Source: Arthrobacter sp. KBS0703 (GTDB taxonomy: Bacteria; Actinomycetota; Actinomycetes; Actinomycetales; Micrococcaceae). Taken from it: 64,000 nucleotides of DNA. A program made the position numbers and the translations under genes. Below the pieces are notes generated by a model. It did not search any database, had not been told where the DNA came from, and worked only from the letters and a program-made list of their open reading frames with translations. Below, piece by piece: positions 26,370 to 35,421 of this stretch. The stretch lies in contig NZ_MVDG02000001.1 of assembly GCF_002008315.2 (NCBI RefSeq), positions 3,472,001-3,536,000 of the forward strand, in the 5' to 3' direction. The number at the start of each line of letters is the position of its first letter. Position 1 is the first letter of the stretch.

Positions 26370-27560
26370 ATGGGACACCTCAACGCCGATTTTGGCGGAG
26401 CACACATGACCGGGTTTGGAATTGGACCCGTGTTGGAGGAATTCACCGGGGTCTCGCGGATCGCCGTACTCCGCGGCGGCGGATTGGGCGATCTGATGTA
26501 CGCCGTCCCGGCCGTCACGGCGTTGAAAGCGGCTTATCCGAAGTCCACGGTGACGCTGCTGGGCACGCCCATTCACGCCGAGCTTCTTGCCCAGGTTGAG
26601 AGTCCGGTGGATGAAACTGCCATCCTTCCGTTCGCGGAAGGTGTACGCCCCGGGCCCGTGATTGAGGAACATCAGGACGGGTTCATCGCCGCGATGCGCG
26701 CCCGAAATTTCGATCTCGCCGTCCAGCTGCATGGCGGCGGCCGCCATTCCAACCCCTTCCTGCTCCGGCTTGGCGCACGGCACACCGTGGGTGCCGGAAC
26801 GCCGGACGCCGCCAGGCTGGAGCGCACCGTGCCCTACACGTATTACCAGCACGAGCCGCTGCGGGCGCTCGAGGTGGCGGGTTACGCCGGCGCGCCGCCG
26901 GTTGACCTCGAAGCCCGGCTGCGTCCCCGGCCGGAGTTCGAGAGGCAACTGGCCGTTAGCCTCGCGGGTGACACGCACACCGTGGTGGTGATCCACCCGG
27001 GCGCCACCGATCCCCGTCGGCGCTGGCCGGCCCAACGCTTCGCCGCCGTGGCCAGGCGGGCGGCCGACGACGGCTTCCGGGTTCTGGTAATCGGTGACCA
27101 GAGCGAACGGGAACTGGCAGAAACAGTGGTGGAACTCGCCGTCGGCCCTGTCCCGCCCGGAGCGGACGACGCGAGGGGCAGCAGTTCCGATCCGCCGGTG
27201 GCGTCGCTCGCCGGAAAACTGAGCCTGGGCGAGCTCGCGGGGCTGCTCGCCGGCTGCAGCGTGGTGGTGGCCAACGACAGCGGCCCCCGGCACTTGGCGC
27301 AGGCCCTGGGGACGCCGACGGTTGGCATCTTCTGGGCGGGCAATGCCATCAATGCCGCGCCGCTGGGCCGCAGCATGCACCGGATCCACCTTGGCTGGGC
27401 CACCCATTGCGCCGTGTGCGGGATCGACATCACCCAGGTGGGGTGGACCGCGCCGCGGTGCCGGCACGATGTGTCCACGGTGGAGACCGTGGCAGCCGAC
27501 GCCGTCTACGAGGACGTCCTCCAGCTCACGGCCATGACCCCTCGTCCTCGTGGCAGATGA
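26370..27560 (+). CDS. GT9 heptosyltransferase-like protein (1 of 3)
   Basis: A 396-residue glycosyltransferase of family 9, the ADP-heptose:LPS heptosyltransferase family. RIAVLRGGGLGDLMYAVPAV near the N-terminus is the acceptor-domain signature; HPGATDPRRRWPAQRFAAVA and VVANDSGPRHLAQALGTPTV form the nucleotide-sugar site. AGGGG lies eight bases before ATG 26370; ATG 26406 with GGAG is an equally good start. It is divergent from hldE copy 1 and overlaps the convergent SDR by 35 bases. Donor is presumably the heptose nucleotide made in the locus; acceptor unknown. Confidence 0.85.
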   Translation: MGHLNADFGGAHMTGFGIGPVLEEFTGVSRIAVLRGGGLGDLMYAVPAVTALKAAYPKSTVTLLGTPIHAELLAQVESPVDETAILPFAEGVRPGPVIEEHQDGFIAAMRARNFDLAVQLHGGGRHSNPFLLRLGARHTVGAGTPDAARLERTVPYTYYQHEPLRALEVAGYAGAPPVDLEARLRPRPEFERQLAVSLAGDTHTVVVIHPGATDPRRRWPAQRFAAVARRAADDGFRVLVIGDQSERELAETVVELAVGPVPPGADDARGSSSDPPVASLAGKLSLGELAGLLAGCSVVVANDSGPRHLAQALGTPTVGIFWAGNAINAAPLGRSMHRIHLGWATHCAVCGIDITQVGWTAPRCRHDVSTVETVAADAVYEDVLQLTAMTPRPRGR

Positions 27561-28227
27561 GCATCTCGCGTATTTCGCACCCGGCGGGCTGCGACAGCAC
27601 GAAAAGGATGGCCTGTGCCACATTGGCCGGATCGTTCAGGCGGGAATCGTCCTGCGGCTTGTATTGCTCGGCGCGGTCGTCGAAGAAGCGTGTCTTCATT
27701 CCGCCAGGGATCATGGTGGTCACGCCGATCTCCCCTCCCGTCTCGGCCGCAAGGGAATGGCTGAAGCCCACCACTCCGAACTTCGACGCGCAGTAGGCGC
27801 TGGCCTCGGGCAACGCCCTCTTGCCCAGCGTGGAGGCAACGGTGACAACCCTGCCCCGGGACTGTTTCAGGTAGGGCAGTGCCGCGCGCACCACTGATAC
27901 CGTGCCCAGGAGGTTGACGCCGATGACCCGTTCCCATTCGTCGGCGGCCACGTCCTCGAGTTTTCCGCAGCGGTCGATCCCGGCGGCGGTGACCACGGCA
28001 TCCAGGCCGTCGAGCGTTTCGGCGGCCTGCTGCACCGCCTCGCTCACCGCGGCCCGGTCGGACACGTCAACCTCGAAGGCCTTCGCCGCCGCGACGTTCC
28101 GGATGTCCCGGTCCAGCACCACCGGGGTTCCGCCCGCCTTCAGGACAGCGTCGACGACGGCGGCGCCCAGGCCCGAGGCCCCGCCAGTGACGAGCACCCG
28201 TCCGGGCCGGATTGAGATGTGGTTCAT
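27526..28227 (-). CDS. SDR-family oxidoreductase in heptose locus
   Basis: A 233-residue classical SDR: VLVTGGASGLGAAVVDAVLK for the cofactor, VTAAGIDRCGKLED in place of NNAG, and SAYCASKFGVVGF for the YxxxK active site. It has the length of a ketoreductase, not of the extended-SDR HldD heptose epimerase (about 310 residues), so L-glycero epimerisation should not be assumed. It is the last gene of the leftward heptose operon, 97 bases after hldE copy 2, and its end overlaps the convergent GT9 gene. Confidence 0.8.
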   Translation of the reverse strand: MNHISIRPGRVLVTGGASGLGAAVVDAVLKAGGTPVVLDRDIRNVAAAKAFEVDVSDRAAVSEAVQQAAETLDGLDAVVTAAGIDRCGKLEDVAADEWERVIGVNLLGTVSVVRAALPYLKQSRGRVVTVASTLGKRALPEASAYCASKFGVVGFSHSLAAETGGEIGVTTMIPGGMKTRFFDDRAEQYKPQDDSRLNDPANVAQAILFVLSQPAGCEIREMLICHEDEGSWP

Positions 28228-28324
28228 GGTGTTCCTTTCAGGGGGTCGGGTTCAGTGTTCGTGTGGTTCGCGTGGGCAGCCCTGGTTGCACGGCAGCTCA
28301 GCCAGTTGCCGGGTTGCGCCGGCC

Positions 28325-29724
28325 TCAGCTCACTTTGGCAAGCGCGTCCGCCAATACGGAGGTGGAGCGGGCCTGGTGGTAGGGCACGGTCACGCAGCGC
28401 CCGCCCCAGCTCGCAACGAGGTCCGCCTCAGGCAGCAGTGACACCCGATAGTCTCCGCCCTTGACCCAGACGGCCGGCCGCAGCGCGTCGAGGCAGGCCT
28501 GCGGGGTGTCCTCCTCGAAAACCATCACAGCGTCCACGCATTCGAGGGCAAGGAGGAGCTCGGCCCTGTCCTGCTGGCTCACGATGGGCCTGGGTTCGCC
28601 CTTGATCCGGTGGACGGATGCGTCCGAGTTCAGGCAGACGATCAGGCAGTCGCCCAGGTCCCGGGCCGCTGCCAGGGTGCGGGCGTGGCCGGCATGCAGC
28701 AGGTCGAAGCAGCCCCCGGTCGCCACCACGGTTCCGCCGCTTGCCTGCACTCTCCGGGCCAGCGCCAGGGCGTCTTCGTCCCGGCTGTGGCGCCAGGCGG
28801 GACGGTGCCGGCTCGTAAGGTTCCCGCCGGAAGGGTCCCGGTCTGAAACGTAACTGTTGGAAAGGGCGGCCACTCCCCCGGCGGCCAGGAAGTCCGCGGC
28901 TTCGTGGATGGCCAGTTCGGCGGCGTCGTCGAGGCTGCGTCCCTCGGCAAGGCGGACGGCGAGGCTGGCCGCCAGCCGGTCCCCCGCCCCGCATGGATCG
29001 GCGACGTCGGCGGCGGCGCCGGGATGGCCCGCGGCGGGCGGTTCGGCGGCCGCATCAGCAGGCCTCCCCGCTCGCCCATGGTCACCAGAACGGCTTGGCT
29101 CCCCAGCGTTCCAGGAGGACGTTGCCCGCCTCGGCGATTTCAGCAGGTGTCACCGCTCGGGTGCCAGCGGCTTTGGCCGCTTCGGCCAGATTCGGTGTGG
29201 CCACCGCTATGCCTGGCACCGGCACGGCACCGGAGGATGCGGATCCCACACGATCGGAATGTCATCGGCGAGGTCGCCGAGGAGGGTCCGGAGCTCCGGG
29301 TTGGCGGCCAGGCCCCGGCCGTAATCGGCCACAACGATCGCGTCGGAGTCCTCGAGGGCCCGCAGCATGGCGGCGTCACCCGGGCACGTCCGGACGGCCG
29401 CAGGCCTCGTCGACCCGGAGCAGAGGGTAGCGGCCCGCCCGGATGCGGGTCTTCACCGGTGTGCGTGCGCCGGACGGTCCGGCCACCACCGTCAGGCGGC
29501 GAGCGTTCCCGCCAGTTCCAGCGATGCGTCGTCGGAGAGGACGGTCACGAGCGTGACGCGGTGTCCGTCCCGGGCGAGCATCCGGGCCACCAGGCGGCGC
29601 CGCCGGCTCGCCGTCGGGCATCGGTAAGGTCCACCACGGGCACGGGCGCGTCCGGGCACAACCGGGTTGCTTCGCCGGTCAGGTCCACGTCCAGCAGCAC
29701 GTCTCCCACCACGGTGATCCTCAT
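28325..29724 (-). CDS. hldE: HldE-like kinase/nucleotidyltransferase (copy 2, six frame breaks)
   Basis: Starting at ATG 29724 (MRITVVGDVLLDVDL) and switching frames, one can read a whole PfkB kinase fused to a nucleotidyltransferase: DAPVPVVDLTDARRRAGGA, LVARMLARDGHRVTLVTVLS, RLTVVAGPSGARTPVKTRIR, AVRTCPGDAAMLRALEDSDA, VPGIAVATPNLAEAAKAAG, QAVLVTMGERGGLLM, DPCGAGDRLAASLAVRL, and VVATGGCFDLLHAGHARTLA. Breaks lie near 29600, 29498, 29399, 29232, 29097 and 29046; five fit one missing base, while that near 29399 needs one extra or two missing bases. Protein-level motifs survive in every frame, which argues for consensus errors, not decay. The last 549 bases (28325-28873) are clean. It overlaps the gmhA stop by one base. 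Confidence 0.8.
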
Positions 29725-30478
29725 CAGCGGCCACCCCCGGAACCGTCCATGGGCGGCCGCGGCGAGCGACCTCCGCCTCGAACGCGCGGCACATCGCGTG
29801 GAGGGCGATGAGGTGGCCTTCCTGCGCGTTCGCCGAGACCGCGTCGACGGCCACGGCGTCATCGCAGCAGGAGGCCAGCGGATTCGGCGCCGGGCCAGTG
29901 AGCGCCCAGGTGGTTACGTTGAGCCGGGAAGCGGCTTCCACGGCGCGCAGCAGGTTAGGGCTCTGGCCGCTCGTGGAGAGAAGCAACAGGATGTCGCCGG
30001 ACCTGCCGTGCGCGCGGACCTGCCGGGCGAACACTTCGGCGTACCCGTAGTCGTTGGCGACGGCCGTTACCGCGGAACTCTCCGCGTGCAGCGAGATGGC
30101 GGAAAAGGGCACCCGTTCGCCGTCGAACCTGCCCACGAGCTCGGCCGTCAGGTGCTGGGCCTCGGCAGCGGAGCCGCCGTTGCCCGCAGCCAGCAGCCGC
30201 TGCCCGCTGAGCAGCCGCTGAGCCAGCTGCACGCCCCATGCCGCCAGGCGGTCGGCCTGGCTTTCGAGTGACCGAAGGGCGGGCAGGACGTTTGCCAGGT
30301 GCGCCCTGACGGCCTCCCGCGACCCAATCGGGACGCCTGTGCCGGTGCCCGGCGTCACGCCGCCCGGCGCGACGGCCGGCGGCCCGGACGCCGCCGGCGC
30401 TCCAAAGGCCGCCGCCGTTCCGGCGTTCACGGACAACGGAGGAAGTTCGGCTTCCCGCAAGGACCATTCCGTCGTCAC
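29724..30478 (-). CDS. gmhA: Phosphoheptose isomerase (sedoheptulose-7-P isomerase)
   Basis: A SIS-domain enzyme converting sedoheptulose-7-phosphate to D-glycero-D-manno-heptose-7-phosphate. GNGGSAAEAQHLTAEL (residues 99-114) holds His109 and Glu113, and AQEGHLIALHAMCRAF (219-234) holds His222 and His227, matching the metal/catalytic residues of E. coli GmhA. LLLLSTSGQSPNLL is the phosphate loop. A 50-residue Pro/Gly/Ala-rich N-terminal extension is unusual. Its ATG overlaps the preceding GT4 stop by four bases. Near 29765 one base appears lost: in the next frame the gene would stop with TGA overlapping the hldE start, as the operon pattern predicts. Confidence 0.88.
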
Positions 30479-31725
30479 AGCGCCGCTCCTTCCATCGGTT
30501 CCAGCCTGGCGGCGCCGGCCATTCCAGCGATGGCCAGCCGGTAGGCCTTTTCGGTTTCCTCGGCCACGCGGTTCCAGGAATACCGGGCCCGTGCCCGCCG
30601 CTCCCCCGCCCGGCCCAGCTTGGTGCGGAGCCGGGGGCTGGCAAGAAGCGCAGCCAGCGCCCCTGCTATGGCCTCGGGGTTCCTGGGCGGCACGTGGAGG
30701 CCGGTTCCGCGGTCCACAACACTGTCCGTCAACCCGCCAACCGCGGCAGCGACCACCGGGATTCCGCAGGCCATGGCTTCAAGCGGAACGATGCCGAACG
30801 GCTCGTACCAGGGGGTGCACGCCACGGCGTCTGCGCTCCGGAAGATGCCCGGCATGGCGTCCCTCGGGACCTGCCCGCGCAGTTCCACCTGGCCGGCTAC
30901 GCCCAGGCTGCGGGCGAGTTCGACCAACCTGCGGGCCTCGGGATCCCGGCCTCCGGTGCCGCCGCCGCCCACAATCAGAAGCTCGACGTCGGCGAACCCC
31001 AAGTCCTTCAAATGGGGCAGGGAGCGGATCACCAGGTCAACGCCTTTGCGGGGAACCAGCCGGCCCACCGAAAGGATGCGGTGCGCCCGGCGCTTGGCGT
31101 CGGCCGGGCCCTCACTGGAGAAGAGTTCCAGGTCGACGCCGCACGGGGCGATTGATACCGTGCGCGTGTCAATGCCCATGGCTTTCAGTTCGAAGGCTTC
31201 GTCGGAACAGGTGGCGATGATGCGGTCTGCCGCCCGGCCAAGGGACGGCTCAAGGAAGCGGCGTTCGGGCGGGCTCGTGTCATCAGCGCCCTGATGGCGG
31301 CGCTTGACAGTGCCCAGCGCGTGGAACGTCTGCACCACGGGAACCCCGGAACCGGCCGGCCCGCGGCGCGCGGCGTCAAGGGCGGCGACGCCCGACATCC
31401 AGAAATGTGCGTGGACCACATCAGGTGCGGCCTCCGCCCAGTCCTCCGCTATCGCGTCCGCGAGAGCGCCCATGAAGGGCAGCAGATCGTCCTTGGGTAC
31501 ATAGGCGGCCGGGCCGGCATCGACGTGGACCACCTCCAGCCCGGGCTGCACGCGAACCCGCGTGGGCAAGTCCGGTGCATCGCGCCTCGTGTACACCGTG
31601 ACGCGGTGCCCGCGCCTGGCCAGCGCACCGGACAGCGCCGCAACGTGGACGTTCTGGCCGCCCGCGTCCACTCCGCCGAGCGCGGCAAGCGGGCTGGCGT
31701 GTTCTGAAATCATGGAGATCCTCAC
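30475..31725 (-). CDS. GT4 glycosyltransferase
   Basis: A 416-residue retaining glycosyltransferase of the GT4 (GT-B fold) family. MISEHASPLAALGGVDAGGQ is the glycine-rich N-terminal loop, VVHAHFWMSGVAALDAA the acceptor-domain helix, ILSVGRLVPRKGVDLVIRSL the start of the donor domain, and ACTPWYEPFGIVPLEAMACG the EX7E donor motif. It overlaps both neighbours by four bases and is thus translationally coupled within the heptose operon. The sugar may be glucose-type, mannose or heptose; this cannot be seen from sequence. Confidence 0.9.
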   Translation of the reverse strand: MRISMISEHASPLAALGGVDAGGQNVHVAALSGALARRGHRVTVYTRRDAPDLPTRVRVQPGLEVVHVDAGPAAYVPKDDLLPFMGALADAIAEDWAEAAPDVVHAHFWMSGVAALDAARRGPAGSGVPVVQTFHALGTVKRRHQGADDTSPPERRFLEPSLGRAADRIIATCSDEAFELKAMGIDTRTVSIAPCGVDLELFSSEGPADAKRRAHRILSVGRLVPRKGVDLVIRSLPHLKDLGFADVELLIVGGGGTGGRDPEARRLVELARSLGVAGQVELRGQVPRDAMPGIFRSADAVACTPWYEPFGIVPLEAMACGIPVVAAAVGGLTDSVVDRGTGLHVPPRNPEAIAGALAALLASPRLRTKLGRAGERRARARYSWNRVAEETEKAYRLAIAGMAGAARLEPMEGAAL

Positions 31726-32756
31726 GTGGCATTCCTCTCTCGCGCCGGGGCAAGGGCCACCGGTCCGGGCCCCTTCAAAGATCCGTTCCGTGTCCGGCTC
31801 CCCAGCGCGGCCAGCATTTCGTCCCAGTCCGCCAGGAACCGGTCAAGACCGTAGCGTTCCAACACCGCTTCCCGTGCCGCCATGCCGCGCCGGCGGGCCT
31901 CCTCCGGATCGTTGACGAGCAGCGTGGCGCACCGGAGGAGCTCCTCAACGCTGGTCGAGATGGCGCCCGCCTCCGGTGGCACGGCCCTCGCCGCTTCGGT
32001 GGTGGCCAGGGCCAGCACCGGCATGCCCAGGTGCATCGCCTCCAGCAGCGCCAGGCCCAGCGACGTCCAGCGCAGCGGATGCAGGTATACCCGGCAGCAG
32101 GCGAGTTCCCGGTGCAGCTCTCCGGTCGGGAGGTCTCCCCGGACCCTGAGCCGCGACGGCGGGATGCCGCTAGTGGCCGGAAGCCCGGCGCCGCCCATCC
32201 CGAAGACCTGGAGCGGTGCCGCTGCCGCAAATCGGGGCAGCAGGTCCGTGCCGGTCACGCGCCCCCGGCGGACCGGTTCGTTCACCACCACGCCGAGCTC
32301 CGCGAGTTCGCCGCTGTAGAGGTAGCCCGGATCCGCGATGCCGTGCTCGATGACGGTGGTGGGGGCCCTGCCGCTGTCCCAGAAGAGCCCGTTGAAGTGC
32401 GTCACGTGGACAAGCGGTATCTCCCGCTGCTCAGCGAGCGGATGCTGGGTGAACGGGATATCTCCCTTGGGCGTGTTGTGTTCCACGAAGACGGCCGGCA
32501 GGTCGACGCCGGGTCGCCGCCGCAGGACCCGCCGCACCTCGTCTGCCTCCCCGGGGCGCTGGAGGACGACGGCGTCAACGCTGTCCGCGTCCAGCTCCGC
32601 CAGCGCCACCTCCCGCACTGACGCGGGCCAGTTCCTGCCGGCCCGTCCGAGGCCCCACGGACCGCCTTCGGGCAGGACGGGCAGCAGGTACTCGTGTCTG
32701 CCGCGGACGAACGCGTCCGTCCATGACCCGTGGACGTGCCATAGGAGGACTCTCAC
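31722..32756 (-). CDS. Glycosyltransferase (GT-B type)
   Basis: A 344-residue protein starting MRVLLWHVHGSWTDAFVRGR. The C-terminal half has the donor-site region RVYLHPLRWTSLGLALLEAM followed by GMPVLALATTEAARAVP, as in GT4 enzymes with a relaxed EX7E motif. The N-terminal half is unusual, with FVEHNTPKGDIPFTQHPLAE in mid-protein. Four-base overlaps on both sides keep it in the heptose operon. Specific family assignment is uncertain. Confidence 0.82.
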   Translation of the reverse strand: MRVLLWHVHGSWTDAFVRGRHEYLLPVLPEGGPWGLGRAGRNWPASVREVALAELDADSVDAVVLQRPGEADEVRRVLRRRPGVDLPAVFVEHNTPKGDIPFTQHPLAEQREIPLVHVTHFNGLFWDSGRAPTTVIEHGIADPGYLYSGELAELGVVVNEPVRRGRVTGTDLLPRFAAAAPLQVFGMGGAGLPATSGIPPSRLRVRGDLPTGELHRELACCRVYLHPLRWTSLGLALLEAMHLGMPVLALATTEAARAVPPEAGAISTSVEELLRCATLLVNDPEEARRRGMAAREAVLERYGLDRFLADWDEMLAALGSRTRNGSLKGPGPVALAPARERNAT

Positions 32757-33829
32757 GGCCGGCGAACCTTTCTCCGGGTGCTGAGCGAGGACACTCCGCG
32801 CAGCAGGCGCTCGACCGCGTCAACCACGTTTTCCGGGGAAACCGACCCCAGGCACGGGTGCCCCGGCACCGGACACTCGCGTGCCCGGCTGAGCCTGCAC
32901 GGCGCGTTCTGGTCGCCGAGCAGTTCCAGCGGAACGCCGTACGGCGCCCACCGGATGGCCGGCACAACCGGTGCGAAGAGGCTCACCACGGGGGTTCCGA
33001 CTGCGGCCGCCAGATGCGCGGGGCCGGTGTTTCCGGCGACCACCACCCCGGCGTTGGCCAGGACTCCGGCGAGGGCAGCCAGGCCGGTACGACCGCCCAG
33101 ATCGATCGCCGACCGTCCCGCCACGATGGCGGTGAGCTGCTGCTCGCCGGGCCCTCCGGTCACTACTACCCGGTGACCGGCCCGTTCGAGCAGTTCCACG
33201 GCAGCCGCATGATGCAGCGGCGGCCAGGACCGCGCCGCTACTGTTGCGCCCGGATGCACCACGACGTAGGGGTCGCTCCCCACCAGGTCCCGGACGTCCG
33301 GTGGCTCCTTCACCATGAGCTTGCCGTCGTCGCCGGGCCCCAGACGAAATCCGGCAGCCAGGGCGATGCCCAGCGCGCGCACAGGCTCGGGCTGGTCTTC
33401 GGGGAAGTCTTCTCCGGGCTTCAGCCGGACGTCGAGCAGCGATCCGGCGTAGTCCGTCGAGGCACCCGTGATGCGCTCCACCCCGGCCAGCCGGAGCAGG
33501 AGCGCCAGCGGAAGCGGGGACTGATGGAAGGAGGTGAGGATGACCGCCTCGATGATCCTGGAATTGCGGACATAGTCCACCAGGGTGTCCACGTGGGGAC
33601 CCGTCAGACGCGGCGCGGGATTACTGATCCAGGGGCCGTCCCACGCGAAAATATCGGAGACTTGGGGCAGCAGCCAAGCCGCGGACTTTCCCTGCGCTCC
33701 GCAGAGCACGACGACGTCGTTGGGACTGCCGCCGTCGGCCCGCCGTCCGTGGGCCACTGCCCGGACGGCGGGTCCCGCCAACAGGACATCGCCCACGCTG
33801 TCCAGCCGGGCCACCAGCACCCTGCTCAC
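32753..33829 (-). CDS. GT9 heptosyltransferase-like protein (2 of 3)
   Basis: A 358-residue GT9 enzyme. VLVARLDSVGDVLLAGPAVR is the N-terminal signature with the catalytic-type Asp, VVVHPGATVAARSWPPLHHA and VVVAGNTGPAHLAAAVGTPV form the nucleotide-sugar site. Toward the C-terminus CRLSRARECPVPGHPCLGSV resembles the cysteine segment seen in some GT9 enzymes. Four-base overlaps join it to gmhB upstream and the next glycosyltransferase downstream. Confidence 0.9.
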   Translation of the reverse strand: MSRVLVARLDSVGDVLLAGPAVRAVAHGRRADGGSPNDVVVLCGAQGKSAAWLLPQVSDIFAWDGPWISNPAPRLTGPHVDTLVDYVRNSRIIEAVILTSFHQSPLPLALLLRLAGVERITGASTDYAGSLLDVRLKPGEDFPEDQPEPVRALGIALAAGFRLGPGDDGKLMVKEPPDVRDLVGSDPYVVVHPGATVAARSWPPLHHAAAVELLERAGHRVVVTGGPGEQQLTAIVAGRSAIDLGGRTGLAALAGVLANAGVVVAGNTGPAHLAAAVGTPVVSLFAPVVPAIRWAPYGVPLELLGDQNAPCRLSRARECPVPGHPCLGSVSPENVVDAVERLLRGVSSLSTRRKVRRP

Positions 33830-34362
33830 AGCGGATCCGCGAGCAACAGGGCGACGGCGTGCGCCAGATCGTGGGCGACCTCGCGGGCGGCGGCGATTTC
33901 CTCGGCCCGTGTCAGCGGAGTGGGAACCAGGACACCCCGGGCTCCGGCCGCCCGTGCCGCCTCGATGTCGCTGCCGATGTCGCCGATGAACGCCGCCTCC
34001 GAGGGGTCAATGCCCAGCCGGCTGCACGCGCTGCGGATCATTCCGGGGGCCGGTTTGCGGCAGGGGCAGCCGTCCTCGGCGGCATGCGGGCAGACTTCCC
34101 AGACGTCGAAGGGGCCGAGCAGTTGCTCCACCCTCGCGTTCACGCTTTCGACCTGCCGGCTGGTCAGGATGCCCCGGGCGATGCCGGACTGGTTGCTCAG
34201 CACACCGGTTGCCAGGCCGCGGCTGCGCACGGCGTCGAGCCCGTCACGCGCCGCGGGGAACGGCTCCACCCTAAGGGGATCGCCGTTGTAGGGCACGTCC
34301 ACAACCAAGGTTCCGTCCCGGTCGAACAGCACGGCTTTGAGTGGGGAAGCATTGCCTGCCAT
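33826..34362 (-). CDS. gmhB: Heptose-1,7-bisphosphate phosphatase (HAD-IIIA)
   Basis: A 178-residue HAD phosphatase. KAVLFDRDGTLVVDVPYNGD contains the nucleophilic DxD and the GmhB-type VPY.GDP loop; TGVLSNQSGIARG is motif II; CPHAAEDGCPCRKPAPGMI is the zinc-binding Cys loop plus motif III Lys. It removes the 1,7-bisphosphate's C7 phosphate between the two HldE steps. ATG 34362 follows a GGAGGGGG stretch; the frame stays open upstream to 35100 but that is a shadow of the divergent GT9 gene. It is the first gene of the leftward operon. Confidence 0.88.
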   Translation of the reverse strand: MAGNASPLKAVLFDRDGTLVVDVPYNGDPLRVEPFPAARDGLDAVRSRGLATGVLSNQSGIARGILTSRQVESVNARVEQLLGPFDVWEVCPHAAEDGCPCRKPAPGMIRSACSRLGIDPSEAAFIGDIGSDIEAARAAGARGVLVPTPLTRAEEIAAAREVAHDLAHAVALLLADPL

Positions 34363-34476
34363 ACCCCCTCCGTTCCCCGTCCGGGCTGGGCCTAAACAGC
34401 CTGCGGGACACTTCTTCGGGCTAGACTCCTCGGCAGGCGGCCCGCCCGGGCTGTCGGCGGCGAAGGAGGCCAAGCG

Positions 34477-35421
34477 GTGGAGGCGTCGAACAGCGGCCCG
34501 GACCGGCCGCTGCTGCTGGTACTGAGGGCACTGAAGCTGGGCGACCTGCTGGTCGCTGTGCCGGCGCTCCGTGCGCTGCAGCGGGCCTACCCTGACCACC
34601 GGCTGGTGTACGCCGCTCAGGGCTGGCTGGAGGAGGCACTGGAACTGGTGGGCGGGTACGAACTGCTGCCCACGCACGGACTGGACGTCCCGATTCCCAT
34701 CGAACCCGGCCGGGTTGACGTGGCGGTGAACCTCCACGGCTGCGGGCCGGAGAGTGAAGCGCGCCTCTCGGCCCTGGCGGCACACACGGTAATCGGACAC
34801 CGGACCGCGGCCAGGCCGGGCCCGCGGTGGGTCGACGGGATCCACGAGCGCGAGCGGTGGACCCGGCTGCTCCGGTGGCACGGCATCGAAGCCGACTCCG
34901 CCGACTACAGGCTTCACCCTCCGGCGGTGGCCAGCCCCTGCCCGGGTGCAACGGTCCTGCACGTCGGCGCCGCGTACGGCAGCCGGCTGTGGCCCGGGGA
35001 GCGCTTCGCCGGGGTCGCCAGGAAGCTGGCCGCGGAAGGGCACCAGATAGTCTTCACCGGCAGCACCGCGGAGCGTCAGCGGGCAGTCGAGGTGGCACAC
35101 ATGGCGGGACTCGGTGAAGACGTCGTTTTGGCGGGCCGTCTTCGGCTGTCCGAATTTGCGGCCTGCATTGGGGAAGCCGGGCTGGTGATCTCAGCGGACA
35201 CCGGCGCGGCCCACCTTGCCTCCGCCTACTCCCGGCCCTCGGTAGTGCTGTTCGGCCCCGCGCCGGTGGAGGCCTGGGGCCCGCCGCCGGGCCCGCACGT
35301 TGTGCTTACCGATGCCCGGGTTCGCCGGGGCGACGCGTTCGCAGCCACACCGGACCCCGCGTTGCTGGCGGTGACCGTGCAGGATGTGCTTGCGGCGGCG
35401 CGCGAGCTCCGGCCGGCCTGA
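34477..35421 (+). CDS. GT9 heptosyltransferase-like protein (3 of 3)
   Basis: A 314-residue GT9 enzyme starting at GTG 34477, seven bases after GGAGG. LLLVLRALKLGDLLVAVPAL is the N-terminal signature; VLHVGAAYGSRLWPGERFAG and VISADTGAAHLASAYSRPSV form the donor site. It is shorter than the other two GT9 proteins. It is divergent from gmhB with 114 bases between, so one region probably drives both. Its 3' end overlaps the convergent sigma-factor gene by 196 bases. Confidence 0.88.
   Translation: MEASNSGPDRPLLLVLRALKLGDLLVAVPALRALQRAYPDHRLVYAAQGWLEEALELVGGYELLPTHGLDVPIPIEPGRVDVAVNLHGCGPESEARLSALAAHTVIGHRTAARPGPRWVDGIHERERWTRLLRWHGIEADSADYRLHPPAVASPCPGATVLHVGAAYGSRLWPGERFAGVARKLAAEGHQIVFTGSTAERQRAVEVAHMAGLGEDVVLAGRLRLSEFAACIGEAGLVISADTGAAHLASAYSRPSVVLFGPAPVEAWGPPPGPHVVLTDARVRRGDAFAATPDPALLAVTVQDVLAAARELRPA

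Noticed and set aside
29376..29862. Separate small genes in the hldE copy 2 region
   Set aside because: Each short frame encodes a consecutive part of one PfkB kinase.
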